A stretch of DNA of 64,000 nucleotides from Cichorium intybus. Taxonomy: Eukaryota; Streptophyta; Magnoliopsida; Asterales; Asteraceae. Location of the stretch: positions 43,294,941 to 43,358,940 of the forward strand of contig CM042012.1 of NCBI GenBank assembly GCA_023525715.1, in the 5' to 3' direction. Positions 1 through 11,348 of this stretch are shown piece by piece. Below the pieces are notes generated by a model. That model saw nothing but the letters and a program-made list of their open reading frames with translations, had not been told where the DNA came from and did not search any database. Made by a program: the position numbers and the translations under genes. The stretch's first letter is position 1; the number at the start of each line of letters is the position of its first letter.

Positions 1-270
1 TATTTTCAATTTGTTTCAATGTTAATCATTTGACCGGTCACCTCGGTTGTTAGATTAGCATTGTGACATGTCAATATTTGATGATGTACTGCTGGCATGA
101 CAAAATGGCGTGACACAATCTGGTAACATCATTTTCTAGTATCAAAATTAAAAATATATATATAGTGACCTAATTGGAAAAAAAAAATGTCAAAATCGAA
201 CTTTTGTGAACACTTAGTATCTTTTGTGAAATTTGTCATATTAAAATAGATGTGACTATGTATGGATATA
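1..270. other. AT-rich flank without a recognised gene
   Basis: No open frame or repeat that I recognise is present. The sequence is AT-rich with short homopolymer runs and leads directly into a CACTA-type terminus. Confidence 0.4.
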
Positions 271-956
271 CACTACAAGAATTAGGCGTATTAGGGGCGA
301 CATACCCTTTAGCGGCGACACCAACCTTGGTGGGCTATGTGTCGCCGCTAAAATGGTCGCCCTAATGCCTCAATCTGGATTTTGCCACTCCTTTTAATCT
401 ATACCATTGAAAACTAGATGCATCGTACGGTTGAAAAAGAAGTGCTTAATGTTTCCACCCAAAAATTTAGATGTCGCCCCTAATGCCAAATTATTGCCGC
501 TAAAGTCGTCGCCCTTAAAGGGGTAAACAGCAAAAACCCACCCGACATCCATTTCTTCTGTTTACGCATTGACTTCACTCACTCTCTTGACTAGGCGTGA
601 TTCTAGCAGGAAGTTTCGGGAATTTGAGGCTTTTTTCATTGAAAATCAATCTCCTAACAACAACAACTTCGAATCTGCAACTAGGAAAGGTAATTCTCAT
701 ATCTTAAACTTAGGGTTTTATGGTTTTTTGGGGGGTTTTAGTTGTTGTTTGCTGATTTATGGAATAAAATGTTGGTTGGAGATGTTAATGTATATAATTC
801 TTGTTAATGTCCGTTATAATAGCTAATTAGTTATATTTTGTGTTAATTTATATATAGATTTTTGATATGAACAATTGATTTAACATAGAATTCTTTGGTA
901 TATGTATATAAAGTTTTGATTGTAGTATTGTGATAACATATTTAGATTTTTTTATA
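271..956 (+). mobile_element. Left end of a CACTA-type DNA transposon
   Basis: The terminus reads CACTACAAGAATTAGGCG and is followed by clustered subterminal words built on GGCGAC and GTCGCC in both orientations (about 290-525), the layout typical of the Enhancer/Spm (CACTA) superfamily. Past about 540 the sequence changes to a pyrimidine-rich, UTR-like stretch and then AT-rich DNA, as in elements that carry captured gene pieces. No matching right end (an ATTCTTGTAGTG-type terminus) was found in the window, so the element is truncated or its right end was lost. The Mutator-like element beginning at 957 interrupts the DNA to its right. No transposase was seen. Confidence 0.6.
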
Positions 957-1178
957 GAACAAATTACTGAAATCGTCCATGTGGTTGATCAAAATTGCGC
1001 GTTTGGTACCTAACTTTTATTTTGCACTCGGACCATCCCTGTGGTATGATTTTGTTAAGCTTATCGTCCTTGCCAGACCTAAAAAGACTATATTACCGTT
1101 ATTTATTTATTTATGTATTATTAGTCTATTCAAAATATTGTTTAACAAAATATATCATCCAAGGTCCAAACCCACCAC

Positions 1179-2298
1179 TGACATCGCAGCGCTCGTCATG
1201 CGGTCAAAAATAAGAAAAACCTAACACACTCACTTAGCACAGTGGAAGTCAGGGTCGATCCACAGGAGTTACGTGGTCAAGTCAGGTGACAGATTACCAA
1301 CTATAGTGTCACGCTATAGTCAGAGGATTTAGTTCCTAAGCTTTTGACTACTAATCCCAGAAAACATAAACTGAAACAATTCCAACCAAACATAAACCTA
1401 AACTAAACTCCAAACAAACCTAGTCACTTACTGAAATCAGAAGTACATCTCTAATTCAGAAGCAAACAAAGGCAAACAATAAAACATAAACCAAGGTATT
1501 AACTAAACCAATAACTAAGGTCCACCTGAACAGTCACTGGCTAAAGTTCAAACCACAAGGCTAACCCTAGTTGGCTACTGAAATCAGCAAAGGAATTCAG
1601 TCCAAACAAGGTCATACAAACATCCAAACACCAAACAACAAGCACAATCCAATATCAAGCATAAAATACCGAAAAAACCACAATTACTTGTAACCAAATG
1701 ATTATCATAAACCAAACTCAGATTCACGAGTATAAACAGTAACCAAATGATTCAAAAACATAAACTAAAGCCTAATATCAGTGGTTGTCACTCCCAAAGA
1801 TACTAGCTACTGAATTCTAACTATCTAGCTAAATGAAAATAAATTCTAAAACATAGAAATACCAAATATGAAGTTGCAGAAGCTTAATCTCGGAGTCAAA
1901 GAGCCTTGAGGTCGATTTTTCACCAGGGTTTTGCTCGGGTTTTCGGCTGAAAAAGCCTCTATTTATAGTTGCAAATTTCCCGCAGCCGCGTCACGCATTT
2001 ATGGTTTCCGCGGCGCGCGTACTAATCTTTTACTGTTTTATTGGCATTTGAATTTGTTCCACCGCCTTAGATCTGCGTCGCGCCTTCTTGATTTCCACGG
2101 CGCACGTACGTATTTTCCTGATTTTTCCTTCTTCTTCAAACTTCCTCCAATTTGCACACTTTTGGTCCCTGTTTTCATTATTTTCTTCCAAACAAGTACT
2201 GGCACGAAAAGTGAGAATACCACGATATATATGATATAATTTCACTAAGAATATGGCTCAACAACGACTAAAATATGTAATATCACTAGGCGTTGTCA
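1179..2298 (-). repeat. 3-prime LTR of the Tat-type element
   Basis: This 1120-bp LTR matches 9336-10260 plus 12273-12468 almost base for base. It begins TG and ends CA in the plus reading. It contains CpG-rich words such as GCGGCGCGCG near 2010 and CGCGTCGCGCC near 2075. A purine tract, AAGTGTGGGGTGTT on the minus strand, abuts its inner edge near 2299-2312 and is the likely polypurine tract. Confidence 0.88.
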
Positions 2299-3323
2299 AA
2301 CACCCCACACTTGTGCCTTGCTTGTCTCCAAGCAAGAGAGTTTTTAATAAATTCTAACTAAGACTCAAATAATTTTTGACTGTGTTTAGTTTCAAAGCTT
2401 ATTGCCCTATGATTTAGAGTGAAATAGTTCATGAAAACCTAATCAGAGTGTTCTTTGGAATTCATGGCTTTCTAGAGAACCATTGATTACAAATTTTCTG
2501 TCTACAATGAAGTGTACTTACTCATTCAGATTCTAAAGGCCATTAAGGAATTATCCATGACTTTCGATGTTGTCCGTGTAACGAGCTTTCGAAAATACCA
2601 TCCCAAACCAGACAATCTTAGGTGGTAAGGTGTATAAATGCCTCTTTGAGGCCACCCTTTTCGGACCTACCGGCTCGAACAACAAAGGCCACAGATTGAC
2701 ATTTCCTTCCTAAATTCCAATCCTAAAACACTCTAATCGTCTAACTCTTAAAACTCAACTTGTTTGACTAAACTAATAGCATGGTAACAACTACATAGTA
2801 TCTCTTGAAAAATTCTAGTGCTATAAACAATCACAAACCATTCGTTTCAAACTTACAATCTATTAAAAATTTTGAAAAAATTGCTAAAAATTTGAAAATC
2901 AGTCTTTTCCCGCAAAAATTTCAAAAACTACTCTTTCGACCGTCCACACCCCACACTTAAACCCGTACAACATCCTCGTTGTACAAAATTATTTAGAACA
3001 AGGGAGAAAGAGTTACCCCTTTAGACGGTAGATTGCTTGGTTGATACTCGGTATCACAAGTACAAATTCGAACAAAAAGGTCCTTGATTTAGCATTCTGG
3101 AGTTGTAGCGCAACAGTGAACACGCCGGTGGTCAAGACAAGTGGAGGGGGCACGGTGACCCCATACTTGTCTGAGACAACTCCTTCCCATTTGGTATAGC
3201 ATGCATGACTCAACAAAAACATCAAATGCAAACATAAAAAATAAAATATAAACAAGCAAAAGATAAAAGTGTGTCATAGATACAGTACATATATCCCAAA
3301 AAAATGAAAAAGAAAAATATACA
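2299..3323 (-). other. 3-prime untranslated part of the Tat-type element
   Basis: This is noncoding DNA between the accessory ORF and the 3-prime LTR. It holds two copies of the polypurine-like word AAGTGTGGGG (minus strand), one next to the LTR near 2304 and one near 2950. Small open frames on both strands here have no recognisable domains and are treated as chance. Confidence 0.55.
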
Positions 3324-5300
3324 TCAAGCGCCACCTGGTGGCCTGGAAGGTCCAGCCTCATGGTCATGGGCTCTGGCTGGGAATGGTCGGGTGTGCTGGC
3401 CCTGTGCCGATGCGATCTGTAAAAGCACCTCCCCGATCCACTCTAACTGGTCCTCCATCCTGGCGACCATGGTCACCAGTCGGTGGATAGCCGATGGATC
3501 CTCCTGCTGCTGTGGCTGTGGTGCTGGCTCTGTCGGTACTGGCTGCCTCCTGCGTCTCCTGCCAGGCTGGGCGTATGCTGGCTGGGGGTCCTGGGGTGCC
3601 TCGGTCGCCACCCTCACAAACTGTCCCGGGCGCTGCTGCTCAATCATCCCCATGTTCTCCAATGCTCGTGCCGAAGTGCGAGATGGAGGTAAAGCGGTCA
3701 AAGAAGCGACAGTGCGGGCGGTGAGGATCCGGTATGAATGGGCCAAGCGGGTGATGAAGTACCCATGGGCCAATGGACTGCTGGCGGACGCACTCGTTGC
3801 ACGGGTGGACAAAGCAACGGGTAGGGCGAATGGGAGGTGAAGGAACCTGGAGGGGTCGAGAAGGACCCAGAGGAATGTCATGTCCTCACCCGACACCTTC
3901 TCGCCCCCCCTCCCGCTGCATGATGGTGGTGGAGACGATGCGGTGCATGAGACGGTGGAGTGGATCACGGAGATGGCTCTCCCTGGAGGTCCCCGCCTCA
4001 TAGAAAATGTTGGACAATGGTGCCCAAACTTTCGTATTGGCAGCCCTCTCAGGCTGCCCCTGAATACATGCCTCAAGGAACTGCGTGAAGTAGCTGTTGG
4101 ATTAGGTGTCTAAGCCATGACTTGTAATTGTAATTATCTTATGAATAAAAGCAAAAGTCCATTTGGGTTGCCCTCATAGCTAGGGAATTGATGTACAGTT
4201 TAGTAGAGAGAAAGATTGATTTATTAAGGGTTTGATAAATCAATAGAATATATATAGATGGCTTATTAATATATTTAAGTGTTAATATATTAATTAGAAA
4301 CTATATTGATTAATTGAGATTTAATCCAGAATTAATTGGATTTAATTTAGTGATTAAATTAATTAATTAAAGTGCAAGGGCTGACTTGTAATTATTCAAT
4401 TGTTGAATAATTAACAAGGGATAAGCCAGGGGCCAAAAGTGGCGCCACCCTGGAGTCCCCTCTAGGGTTTGGCGAAAACCCTTCTAGGGTTTTAGAAGCC
4501 TGGTCCAAGTGACTTGCAGGCTTGCCCACTTGGGAGGCTCCTTAGGGTTTCAGGTGTAGCCTGTGGAGGCTATATAGGGAACCCCCTGGCACCACCATAT
4601 TCACGCCATCTCCCTCTCTCCTCTACTCTGCTGGATTGTCTTCTCCTTGTTTGGGTGTGACTTGCATTTGAGGCAGGATCTCTTTGCTGCTTGCTTGAAG
4701 GACCATAAGATCAAAGGTTGGTTTTTCTTAATTCATCTTTAGAATTGAATTGTATCCTTTAGGGTTTTAGTTCTAATCTTCATAGAAGAAAACATAGATC
4801 ATATTAGGGTTGCATGTGAACCTTAGGAATTTTTGTGTTCATTGTTTGCATAGAAACCCTTCAGTGGTATCAGAGCTAGCTTGTTTTCTTGTGAATTGAT
4901 TTGAACTGTTTTGTGCCTTGGGTGTTTTGCAAAAATCATCCCATGGAGATGGCCTAAAATCGATTCCAAGGCTAGGGTTTCCTAACCCTAGCCGCCATCC
5001 CCTTTGGTACCCCCTTGATTGCTTGATTTGCTTGCCATAAGTGTAGACAATGTCCTCCTCGGTGGCCATGAGCCTATCCCAGCCCCGGCAAGTAAATGAA
5101 GCATCCCCCTCAACCCAAGTGCGGTGCAAAAACGGCTCTATCGCACCCCAGAGCCCAGCATCCTTGAGGATATCCCTGTCTATGATCGTCGCCTCGAGAA
5201 CGCGGCGACCTGTCAATGCATCCCTCCTCTATCGGTACTCTACAGAGCTAGCTGGTCCCTCTGGAAACTGAAGAAACTCGTGGTCCAATCTGAACGACAT
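3324..5300 (-). pseudogene. Athila/Tat accessory ORF (putative plant transposon protein), broken
   Basis: An ATG at 5300-5298 sits directly behind a good splice acceptor (TTTTGTGCAG), which suits expression by splicing as proposed for downstream ORFs of this lineage. The N-terminal part runs to about 5041, with an in-frame TAG about 23 codons in. A copia LTR then splits the ORF (4095-5039). It resumes at 4094 with YFTQFLEACIQGQPERAANT and shifts frame in a run of seven G at about 3905-3911. It continues to 3324 through LAHSYRILTARTVASLT and a basic, glutamine-rich C-terminal region. The pattern resembles ORF proteins annotated in Athila-like plant elements, whose function is unknown. At least three lesions make this copy non-functional. 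Confidence 0.7.
4095..5039 (+). mobile_element. Ty1/copia 5-prime LTR plus leader, truncated insertion
   Basis: The stretch begins TGTTGGATTAGGTGTCTAAG and matches the LTRs of the full copia element at 43290 and 50170. The LTR ends CCCTTCA at 4863, and the initiator-Met primer site TGGTATCAGAGC follows at 4865-4876. Similarity to the other copy runs on to about 5039 (GCTTGATTTGCTTGCC) and then the interrupted gypsy ORF resumes. The gag-pol body and second LTR are missing and no convincing target duplication flanks the piece, so it looks like a deletion derivative. It is clearly more diverged from the 43290 element than that element's two LTRs are from each other. Confidence 0.85.
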
Positions 5301-6053
5301 CTGCACAAAAGGAAAATTTTTTGCAAATTAAGTCCTTTTCTTCCCCACCGCACCACGGCGCGGCCCAAGAGCAACGGCGCGGCGCGGCGCGGCGAGCGGC
5401 TGTTTCCAAAATCCAAACCTAAACCAAGTTTTAACCTGTTTAAACTCAATCCAAATACACCACAAGGTAGCCTAAGTGCCGACTAACTCATCTAGGGTCT
5501 CTATTTGGCAAAACAAACACCCTGTGAGTCAGCATTGGCGATTTCTAAGTTTTGAAGTTTTTGGAGAAATCAACCAAATTAACCACCTAATCACTAGTTT
5601 TAACACGTAAAAGCTAGTTAGAATGACATACCGTAGTAGTAGGAATGAAATGAGCAAGAAAAAACACGAGAAATTTTTGTTGATCAGAGCTCCGAGGCGT
5701 GGTGTGTGTGAATAGTGTCGCGACTTACCTTAATATGGAAGAAAACCGACCGATCGATTCCCATGTCGTGCAAATGCACAAACCGCGGCGCGCGTGTCAC
5801 CAAATCAACCCCTGCGCATCGGGTTGGTTTACGACCCCGCGTCGCGCATATAAACAAACCGCGGCGCGGTCATTAAAATTTCCAAATTCTTCACACAACC
5901 CCACACTTGCCTTGGACCACTAGTACCTGCAATTAATGATGATATTTTTCCTAATTACTTCTAAGAAATACAAAACCTATTCTATGACACGATGGGTTGC
6001 CTCCCAACAAGCGCTAAGTTTAACGTCTTCAGCCAGACGTAGCACTCCTACCC
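5301..6053 (-). other. Spacer between protease region and accessory ORF
   Basis: This noncoding spacer is unusually CpG-rich in places: GCGGCGCGGCG repeats near 5375-5395 and GCGGCGCGCG/GCGTCGCGCA words near 5792-5865. A third polypurine-like word (AAGTGTGGGG, minus strand) lies near 5900. In a complete Tat/Athila element reverse transcriptase, RNase H and integrase would be expected before this point; I see no trace of them. Confidence 0.5.
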
Positions 6054-6299
6054 CTATTCTTCTTCTTGAACTCCGAATGACATTTGCTTGAACTCTGGTA
6101 TGAAATTTTGGGCCATCGTTGACATTAAGGATGTGATTTGAGTCATCCTATCACTCACTCCACTAATCCATTGTTGCTGCGATTCCAGAAGCTTGAAGAC
6201 TTTTGCTTCCCTTTCTCTTGATTCTTTCTCATACTGCTGGTGTCTTGCCTCTAGCATTTCCATCATATCCAGCAGCTGCTCCTTATCAATAGTGGCCAA
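6054..6299 (-). pseudogene. Coiled-coil tail of the gag-protease polyprotein
   Basis: The frame reads in the same phase as the gag-protease ORF and lies just past its stop at 6351. It encodes about 80 residues rich in E, Q, M and R, with heptad-like spacing (EQLLDMMEMLEARHQQYEKE). It has no ATG of its own (opens at TTG), so it is probably the continuation of the polyprotein or a separate small accessory segment. No catalytic motif is present. Confidence 0.45.
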
Positions 6300-6350
6300 C
6301 GGGTGATCCTTTGTTTCCTTTAAAATTTCCTCTTTTCCTCCTTCTCCCGT

Positions 6351-7850
6351 TCACGTCCATATTTTTACTTTGTTCCTAATCCCAGACTCCATTAGCATAT
6401 TTTTGTCTGCTTGCTTGTCATCGTTCCCTGGAGGTAAAGATACAGGGTTTCCGAACGTATTCAGCCTTCTTTTTCGCGTCCCAAAAGAGATGTCCACATC
6501 CCCCGTCTGGCAGTCAATCACGGCGCCGGCCGTAGCCAGAAATGGGCGTCCTAATATGAGTGCAGGCGCGTCCTCCAAACTTTTATACTCCATGACTAAG
6601 AAATCTACAGGATAAAAGAAGTCTCCAACCTTGACTATGACATTGGTCAATTTTCCCCGGGATACCTTTGTTGACTGGTCAGCCAGCTGCAGTACGATCT
6701 TTGCTGGCTCTAGTTCCTCATTCTTGTACTTATCATACAAGTACCCCGGTAGCACATTTACACTTGCTCCCAAGTCCAGCAAAGTGTTCCGAATGACCAC
6801 ATCTCCTACAGTAGTAGTGATCAATGGTGATCCAAGATCCTTCTCTTTTTTGGGCAGTGTTCCCAACAATGCCTCACTTGCCTTAATTGTCAATCTAACA
6901 GTGTCTGGTGTGGGAATCTTAATTTTTCCATTTCTCTCGCACATTTCCTGAAGAATTCTTGTATCTTCAGGAGCGTCCTTAAGTTCATCCCACAGAGGTT
7001 GGTTTATCAATGGCCCTATCGATTTAGGCGCTTCCTGTTTTTTCTTCCCTTTCTTATCTTTCTTTCTTTGCTTAATTCCTGCAATCACTGACTGCTTTTC
7101 TTCCAGAACCTCCTTGTCCACCTTTGGTTGAGTTCCCTCCTCAACAGGAATTTCCTTTTCTTCCATTTCTTCCTCTTTAATCTCCGCTTTCTCCTGGACT
7201 TCTTCTTCTTTCTCAAGCTCTACCTTGCTTCCTGAATCTAATAAGTCCTCCAAGGTGACTTTTCTCCATTCAGCCTCGACGGTATTAACATGTTCCTTCC
7301 CGGCTCGCTGATTATGGGTTGGATTAACTTTCGTGGCACTTGGCAACTTTCCATTGTCCCTTTTTCGCTGATCCTCGGCCATTTGTCCAATTTGCCTTTC
7401 CATGTTTGCGATAGCTTTTGTATTGGCTTGGGACTGCTGCTGAGTAGCACTGAACATTTCATACATTTTTGCAACCAAGTCTTCTTGAGTTCCTGGGGCA
7501 TTGTTGACAGTAATGTTGGGCCCCCTATTATTATTGTTGCTACCACTCCCACTCGTATTTCCATTATTGCTTGTGGGCTGGTATGACCTAGGCTGATTGG
7601 ATGATTGACCTTGGTAGTTATTCTGCCTCTGGTTATTGAAGTTTTGCTGCTGTCCTTGATTATATGGTCTGTAGGGTCGTCCATTGTTATACTGACCTTG
7701 ACCCTGGCCATAAACTTGGTTTGCCTCCTGAGTTTTCGGTCCTCCTTGACCTCCTTGTGGTTGACATTGAGGTCCATTCTGCAGCGTTGACATAAGTCTG
7801 TCAAACTTCTTATTTAATTCGCTTATTTCCTTTTTACCTCCTTCTTCCAA
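6351..7850 (-). pseudogene. gag C-terminus and aspartic protease of Tat-type element
   Basis: The frame opens with KKEISELNKKFDRLMSTLQ, passes a long glutamine/asparagine/glycine-rich tract and a lysine/glutamate-rich linker, and ends in a retropepsin-like domain. The protease motif is LLDLGASVNVLP, with DLGAS at the active site as usual for this lineage, followed by ALILGRPFLATAGAVID. It lacks an ATG (first codon TTG) and must join the upstream gag frame, from which it is separated by a frameshift near 7850. No zinc knuckle is apparent. The stop at 6351 is followed by noncoding DNA rather than reverse transcriptase. Confidence 0.75.
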
Positions 7851-7995
7851 TCAGCATCAGCTCCCACTGCTGCTGCTGTGCCTACAGTTTTTCTCATAGA
7901 AAAATTCGCTTTGGAGCCATTGCTTAATTGTTCCAAGAACTGCCAAGCCTCTTCTGGGTCTTGCCACATAAATGTCCCACTTCACGAGGCATTTA

Positions 7996-9168
7996 TCATT
8001 GCTTGATGTGTTTCGCTGACTCCTTAAAGAACAATTTTACTAACTGCCATTTGGGAACCTCATGGTGCGGGCAGGATCGTAATAACTCCTTTAACCGATC
8101 AAATGCTTCGTGGAAAGCTTCTCCTGGTTTTTGCTGAAAGTCCTGAATAACCCTCCTAATCTCTGTCGTCTTGCTTGCCGGATAGAATTCTTGTAGGAAC
8201 TTGGCCTTGAGTTGGTCCCACGTGGTGATGCTGTTTGATGGTAAAGACGTAAACCAGTATTTGGCTTTGTCTTTAAGAGTGAATGGGAATAACCTAAGCC
8301 TAAAGATGTTCCTATTAGTATTCCTAGGGGTGTTAGCATTGTCAATCGCTATAAATTCATACAAATGGTTGTATGGGTCATCCTGCTTGTACCCACTAAA
8401 CTCCGGTAATATCCCTAACAATTGAGGCCTTATTTCTACTTGAGATTCAATATTGTCAGGAATATAAATTGGCGACGAGTCATCATATTCCCGTGGCTGG
8501 AAATGTGATGCAACCGATTGCCTTCTCGGTTGTGCAAAATATAAAGGTTGAGCAGGATTACCGTAGAAATGATGATCGTTATACCCCTGCTGACCTGGTG
8601 GTTGTTGATGCTGCTGTGTTCTTCTGGGAGGTCCCCGACCTCGGTTCCATGGTTGTTGTGGTGCTGGTGGAACCCATCCTTCATCTTCCTCATCGTATCT
8701 CTCCTCGGTCTCTGGATATTGGTACTGTTGCTGAGGAGGTTGCTGGTATTGTTGCGGTTGTGTAGGTTGAGGTTTGAAAAATACTGGTTGTGGTTGTGAA
8801 AATGGTTGTGAAGTAGGTGTCTGCTGTCTAGAATCTGGGGTGCCATCACGGGTCGGCGCTCCCCAAGACATGGCAGAGGTGAATGGGTTTGTGGATTGTG
8901 GTTGTGATACTGGTGGAAATGGTGGAATCGATGGCGGAGTGCATGATGGTATGGGTACAGGGGCTGAAACTGCACCACCAGAAGCACTCGTGCTCCCGAA
9001 ATGAAACTCCGAAACCGAGGGAATAAAAGACATCCTCGTTGCCTCACCCGAGGGTTCCTGGGCAACATGCTCTGGACTACTGCTAATATTACTAAAACTC
9101 ATGATATTAGAACGCCTACGTGCACGGATATTACGCGCAGTTCGCTCAATCTCAGGATCAAAACGCAA
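7996..9168 (-). pseudogene. gag of Tat-type gypsy element
   Basis: An N-terminal region rich in proline and glutamine is followed by a typical Retrotrans_gag core: FRLRLFPFTLKDKAKYWF, then TTWDQLKAKFLQEFYPASKT and the FQQKPGEAFHEAFDRLKELL helix. The open frame begins without an ATG; the first ATG lies at 9102. After WQLVKLFFKESAKHIKQ the frame hits stops. The expected continuation (GTFMWQDPEEAWQFLEQLSN) is present in another frame at about 7980-7860, showing a frameshift. Function in the family: capsid protein of virus-like particles. Confidence 0.78.
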
Positions 9169-9312
9169 AGGGATACTTGCTCACCCCTGTGGGTATGCAT
9201 GCACTAATGCAACACGCCCGAAAAATCAAAAAGCAAAACACTAACCAAATGAAACTCACAAAAAAATCAGAAACTAAAGTTCCTACTAAGCACCTAATCT
9301 TAAGCACACAAC

Positions 9313-9330
9313 TCCCCGGCAACGGTGCCA
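9313..9330 (-). other. Primer binding site, tRNA-Asp type
   Basis: On the minus strand the site reads TGGCACCGTTGCCGGGGA, five bases inside the LTR. It matches the 3-prime end of plant tRNA-Asp except for one base (A where G is usual). A tRNA-Asp primer is typical of Athila/Tat gypsy elements and fixes the element's orientation. Confidence 0.82.
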
Positions 9331-10260
9331 AAATTTGACATCGCAGCGGTCGTCATGTGGTCAAAAATAAGAAAAAACCTAACACACTCACTTAGCACAG
9401 TGGAAGTCAGGGTCGATCCACAGGAGTTACGTGGTCAAGTCAGGTGATAGATTACCAACTATAGTGTCACGCTATAGTCAGAGGATTTAGTTCCTAAGCT
9501 TTTGACTACTAATCCCAGAAAACATAAACTGAAACAATTCCAACCAAACATAAACCTAAACTAAACTCCAAACAAACCTAGTCACTTACTGAAATCAGAA
9601 GTACATCTCTAATTCAGAAGCAAACAAAGGCAAACAATCAAACATAAACCAAGGTATAAACTAAACCAATAACTAAGGTCCACCTGAACAGTCACTGGCT
9701 AAAGTTCAAACCACAAGGCTAACCCTAGTTGGCTACTGAAATCAGCAAAGGAATTCAGTCCAAACAAGGTCATACAAACATCCAAACACCAAACAACAAG
9801 CACAATCCAATATCAAGCATAAAATACCGAAAAAAACCACAATTACTTGTAACCAAATGATTATCATAAACCAAACTCAGATTCACGAGTACAAACAGTA
9901 ACCAAATGATTCAAAAACATAAACTAAAGCCTAATATCAGTGGTTGTCCCTCCCAAAGATACTAGCTACTGAATTCTAACTATCTCGCTAAATGAAAATA
10001 AATTCTAAAACATAGAAATACCAGATATGAAGTTGCAGAAGCTTAATCTCGGAGTCAAAGAGCCTTGAGGTCGATTTTTCACCGGGGTTTTGCTCGGGTT
10101 TTCGGCTGAAAAAGCCTCTATTTATAGTTGCAAAATTCCCGCAGCCGCGCCGCGCATTTATGGTTTGTACGGCGCGCGTACTAATCTTTTCCCGTTTTAT
10201 TGGCATTTGAATTTGTTCCACCGCCTTAGATCCGCGTCGCGCCTTCTTGATTTCCACGGC

Positions 10261-10295
10261 TGATAGTGTTTTATTTTTATAATAAAACACTATCA
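10261..10295. repeat. Perfect palindrome at the 5-prime terminus of the solo LTR
   Basis: The first 15 bases, TGATAGTGTTTTATT, are followed by the five-base loop TTTAT and then the exact reverse complement. The hairpin starts at the very first base of the LTR. Confidence 0.85.
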
Positions 10296-11084
10296 TTTAA
10301 AGACTGTTTTATCGCATAAAGACGCTCAGAGGCTTACGGAAACTATATTTTTGTGCAAAACAAAAGAACTCAAAAACCGCCTTAAAACATGCAAAATGTT
10401 TCTCTATAACATATATGGTTCAGACAGACCCGTCTAACCTACCTCGGCTGTTAAACAAATAAATTGTATTTTATATAAGAATGCATGTTTTCTTAATATC
10501 AAGGCAAAAGCTCATATTCCAACGGCAGCTCCTGATGCACACCACAGACTCCCAAAAGTCTGGCGGTGATAAAAGATCTACTGTCGGGTCACTACTAGCC
10601 CAAGCCAGCCATTTGTTTTCATATAGAAAACATCTCACAAATCACGGGGAAAGCCTATTATAATATCATTAATTCTCCCAAAAGAATTATGATCAATTTG
10701 TCTTTCGTCCCCAGACATTCTCACAGAAATTGCAAGCTAACGAGAGAATATCTCATTTTTCTTACACTGCACATCACGGCCCACTGCTGTGTTGCAGATG
10801 CAAATCTGCCAGAACTATGGTATTTACCGTAGGAAATCCTGATAAGCTCAACATCAAAACAGGCTTATATTAACGGGTGGCTAAACATGAATTATAATTC
10901 ATGTTTAACTTGAACAGAGTTCTCCGGAGCTGCTAGTGTGAGGAAAACAAGAGGGATTTATGTGTTAACATTTATGGCTTATTTTCAGGAACAAGACCCA
11001 AGAAACTCTAATAAGAAATCAAACCCGAGGAAGTGATGCTCCAAACCGAAGAGTAAAAAGGTGAAAAACTCTTAAAAGATACAG

Positions 11085-11348
11085 CACTCGCGACTTGACA
11101 GACCCTGTGTCGCGACGTGAAGAGAAGCAAGACAGAAGACCCAAAACCTACAGCACTCGCGCCACGACGGATGCATGGGTCACGACGCGAAGACCTTGGA
11201 CGCGACATCACCAACTTCTTGGTCGCGAGACTACCAACAAACGCACTAGCCAGACCAGTGGCCGACAAAAGCAGCACCAGGCCGCACCCTCGCGACGCGA
11301 CGGACCCTTTGGTCGCGACGCGAGCACTGTGTTCAGCAAGTATAAATA
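11085..11348 (+). promoter_or_regulatory. LTR promoter: repeated CGCGACGCGA words upstream of a TATA box
   Basis: Words of the form CTCGCGACGCGACGG and GGTCGCGACGCGAG occur as degenerate pairs at about 11086-11120 and 11156-11195, and as a clean pair at 11288-11325. Sixteen bases after the clean pair comes TATAAATA (11341-11348). A closely similar arrangement occurs in the solo LTR at 29315, which argues for a conserved promoter element. The role is inferred. Confidence 0.55.

Noticed and set aside
3324..3840. 178-codon plus-strand frame opposite the accessory ORF
   Set aside because: It is the GC-rich antisense shadow of the minus-strand Athila-type ORF and has no domain of its own.
6351..9168. 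Endogenous pararetrovirus origin for the gag-protease region
   Set aside because: LTRs, a tRNA-Asp primer site and a 5-bp target duplication identify an LTR retrotransposon; no movement protein or viral coat motif is present.
11085..11325. CRISPR-like direct repeats with spacers
   Set aside because: The repeats are degenerate CpG words in a plant LTR promoter, with irregular spacing and no cas genes.
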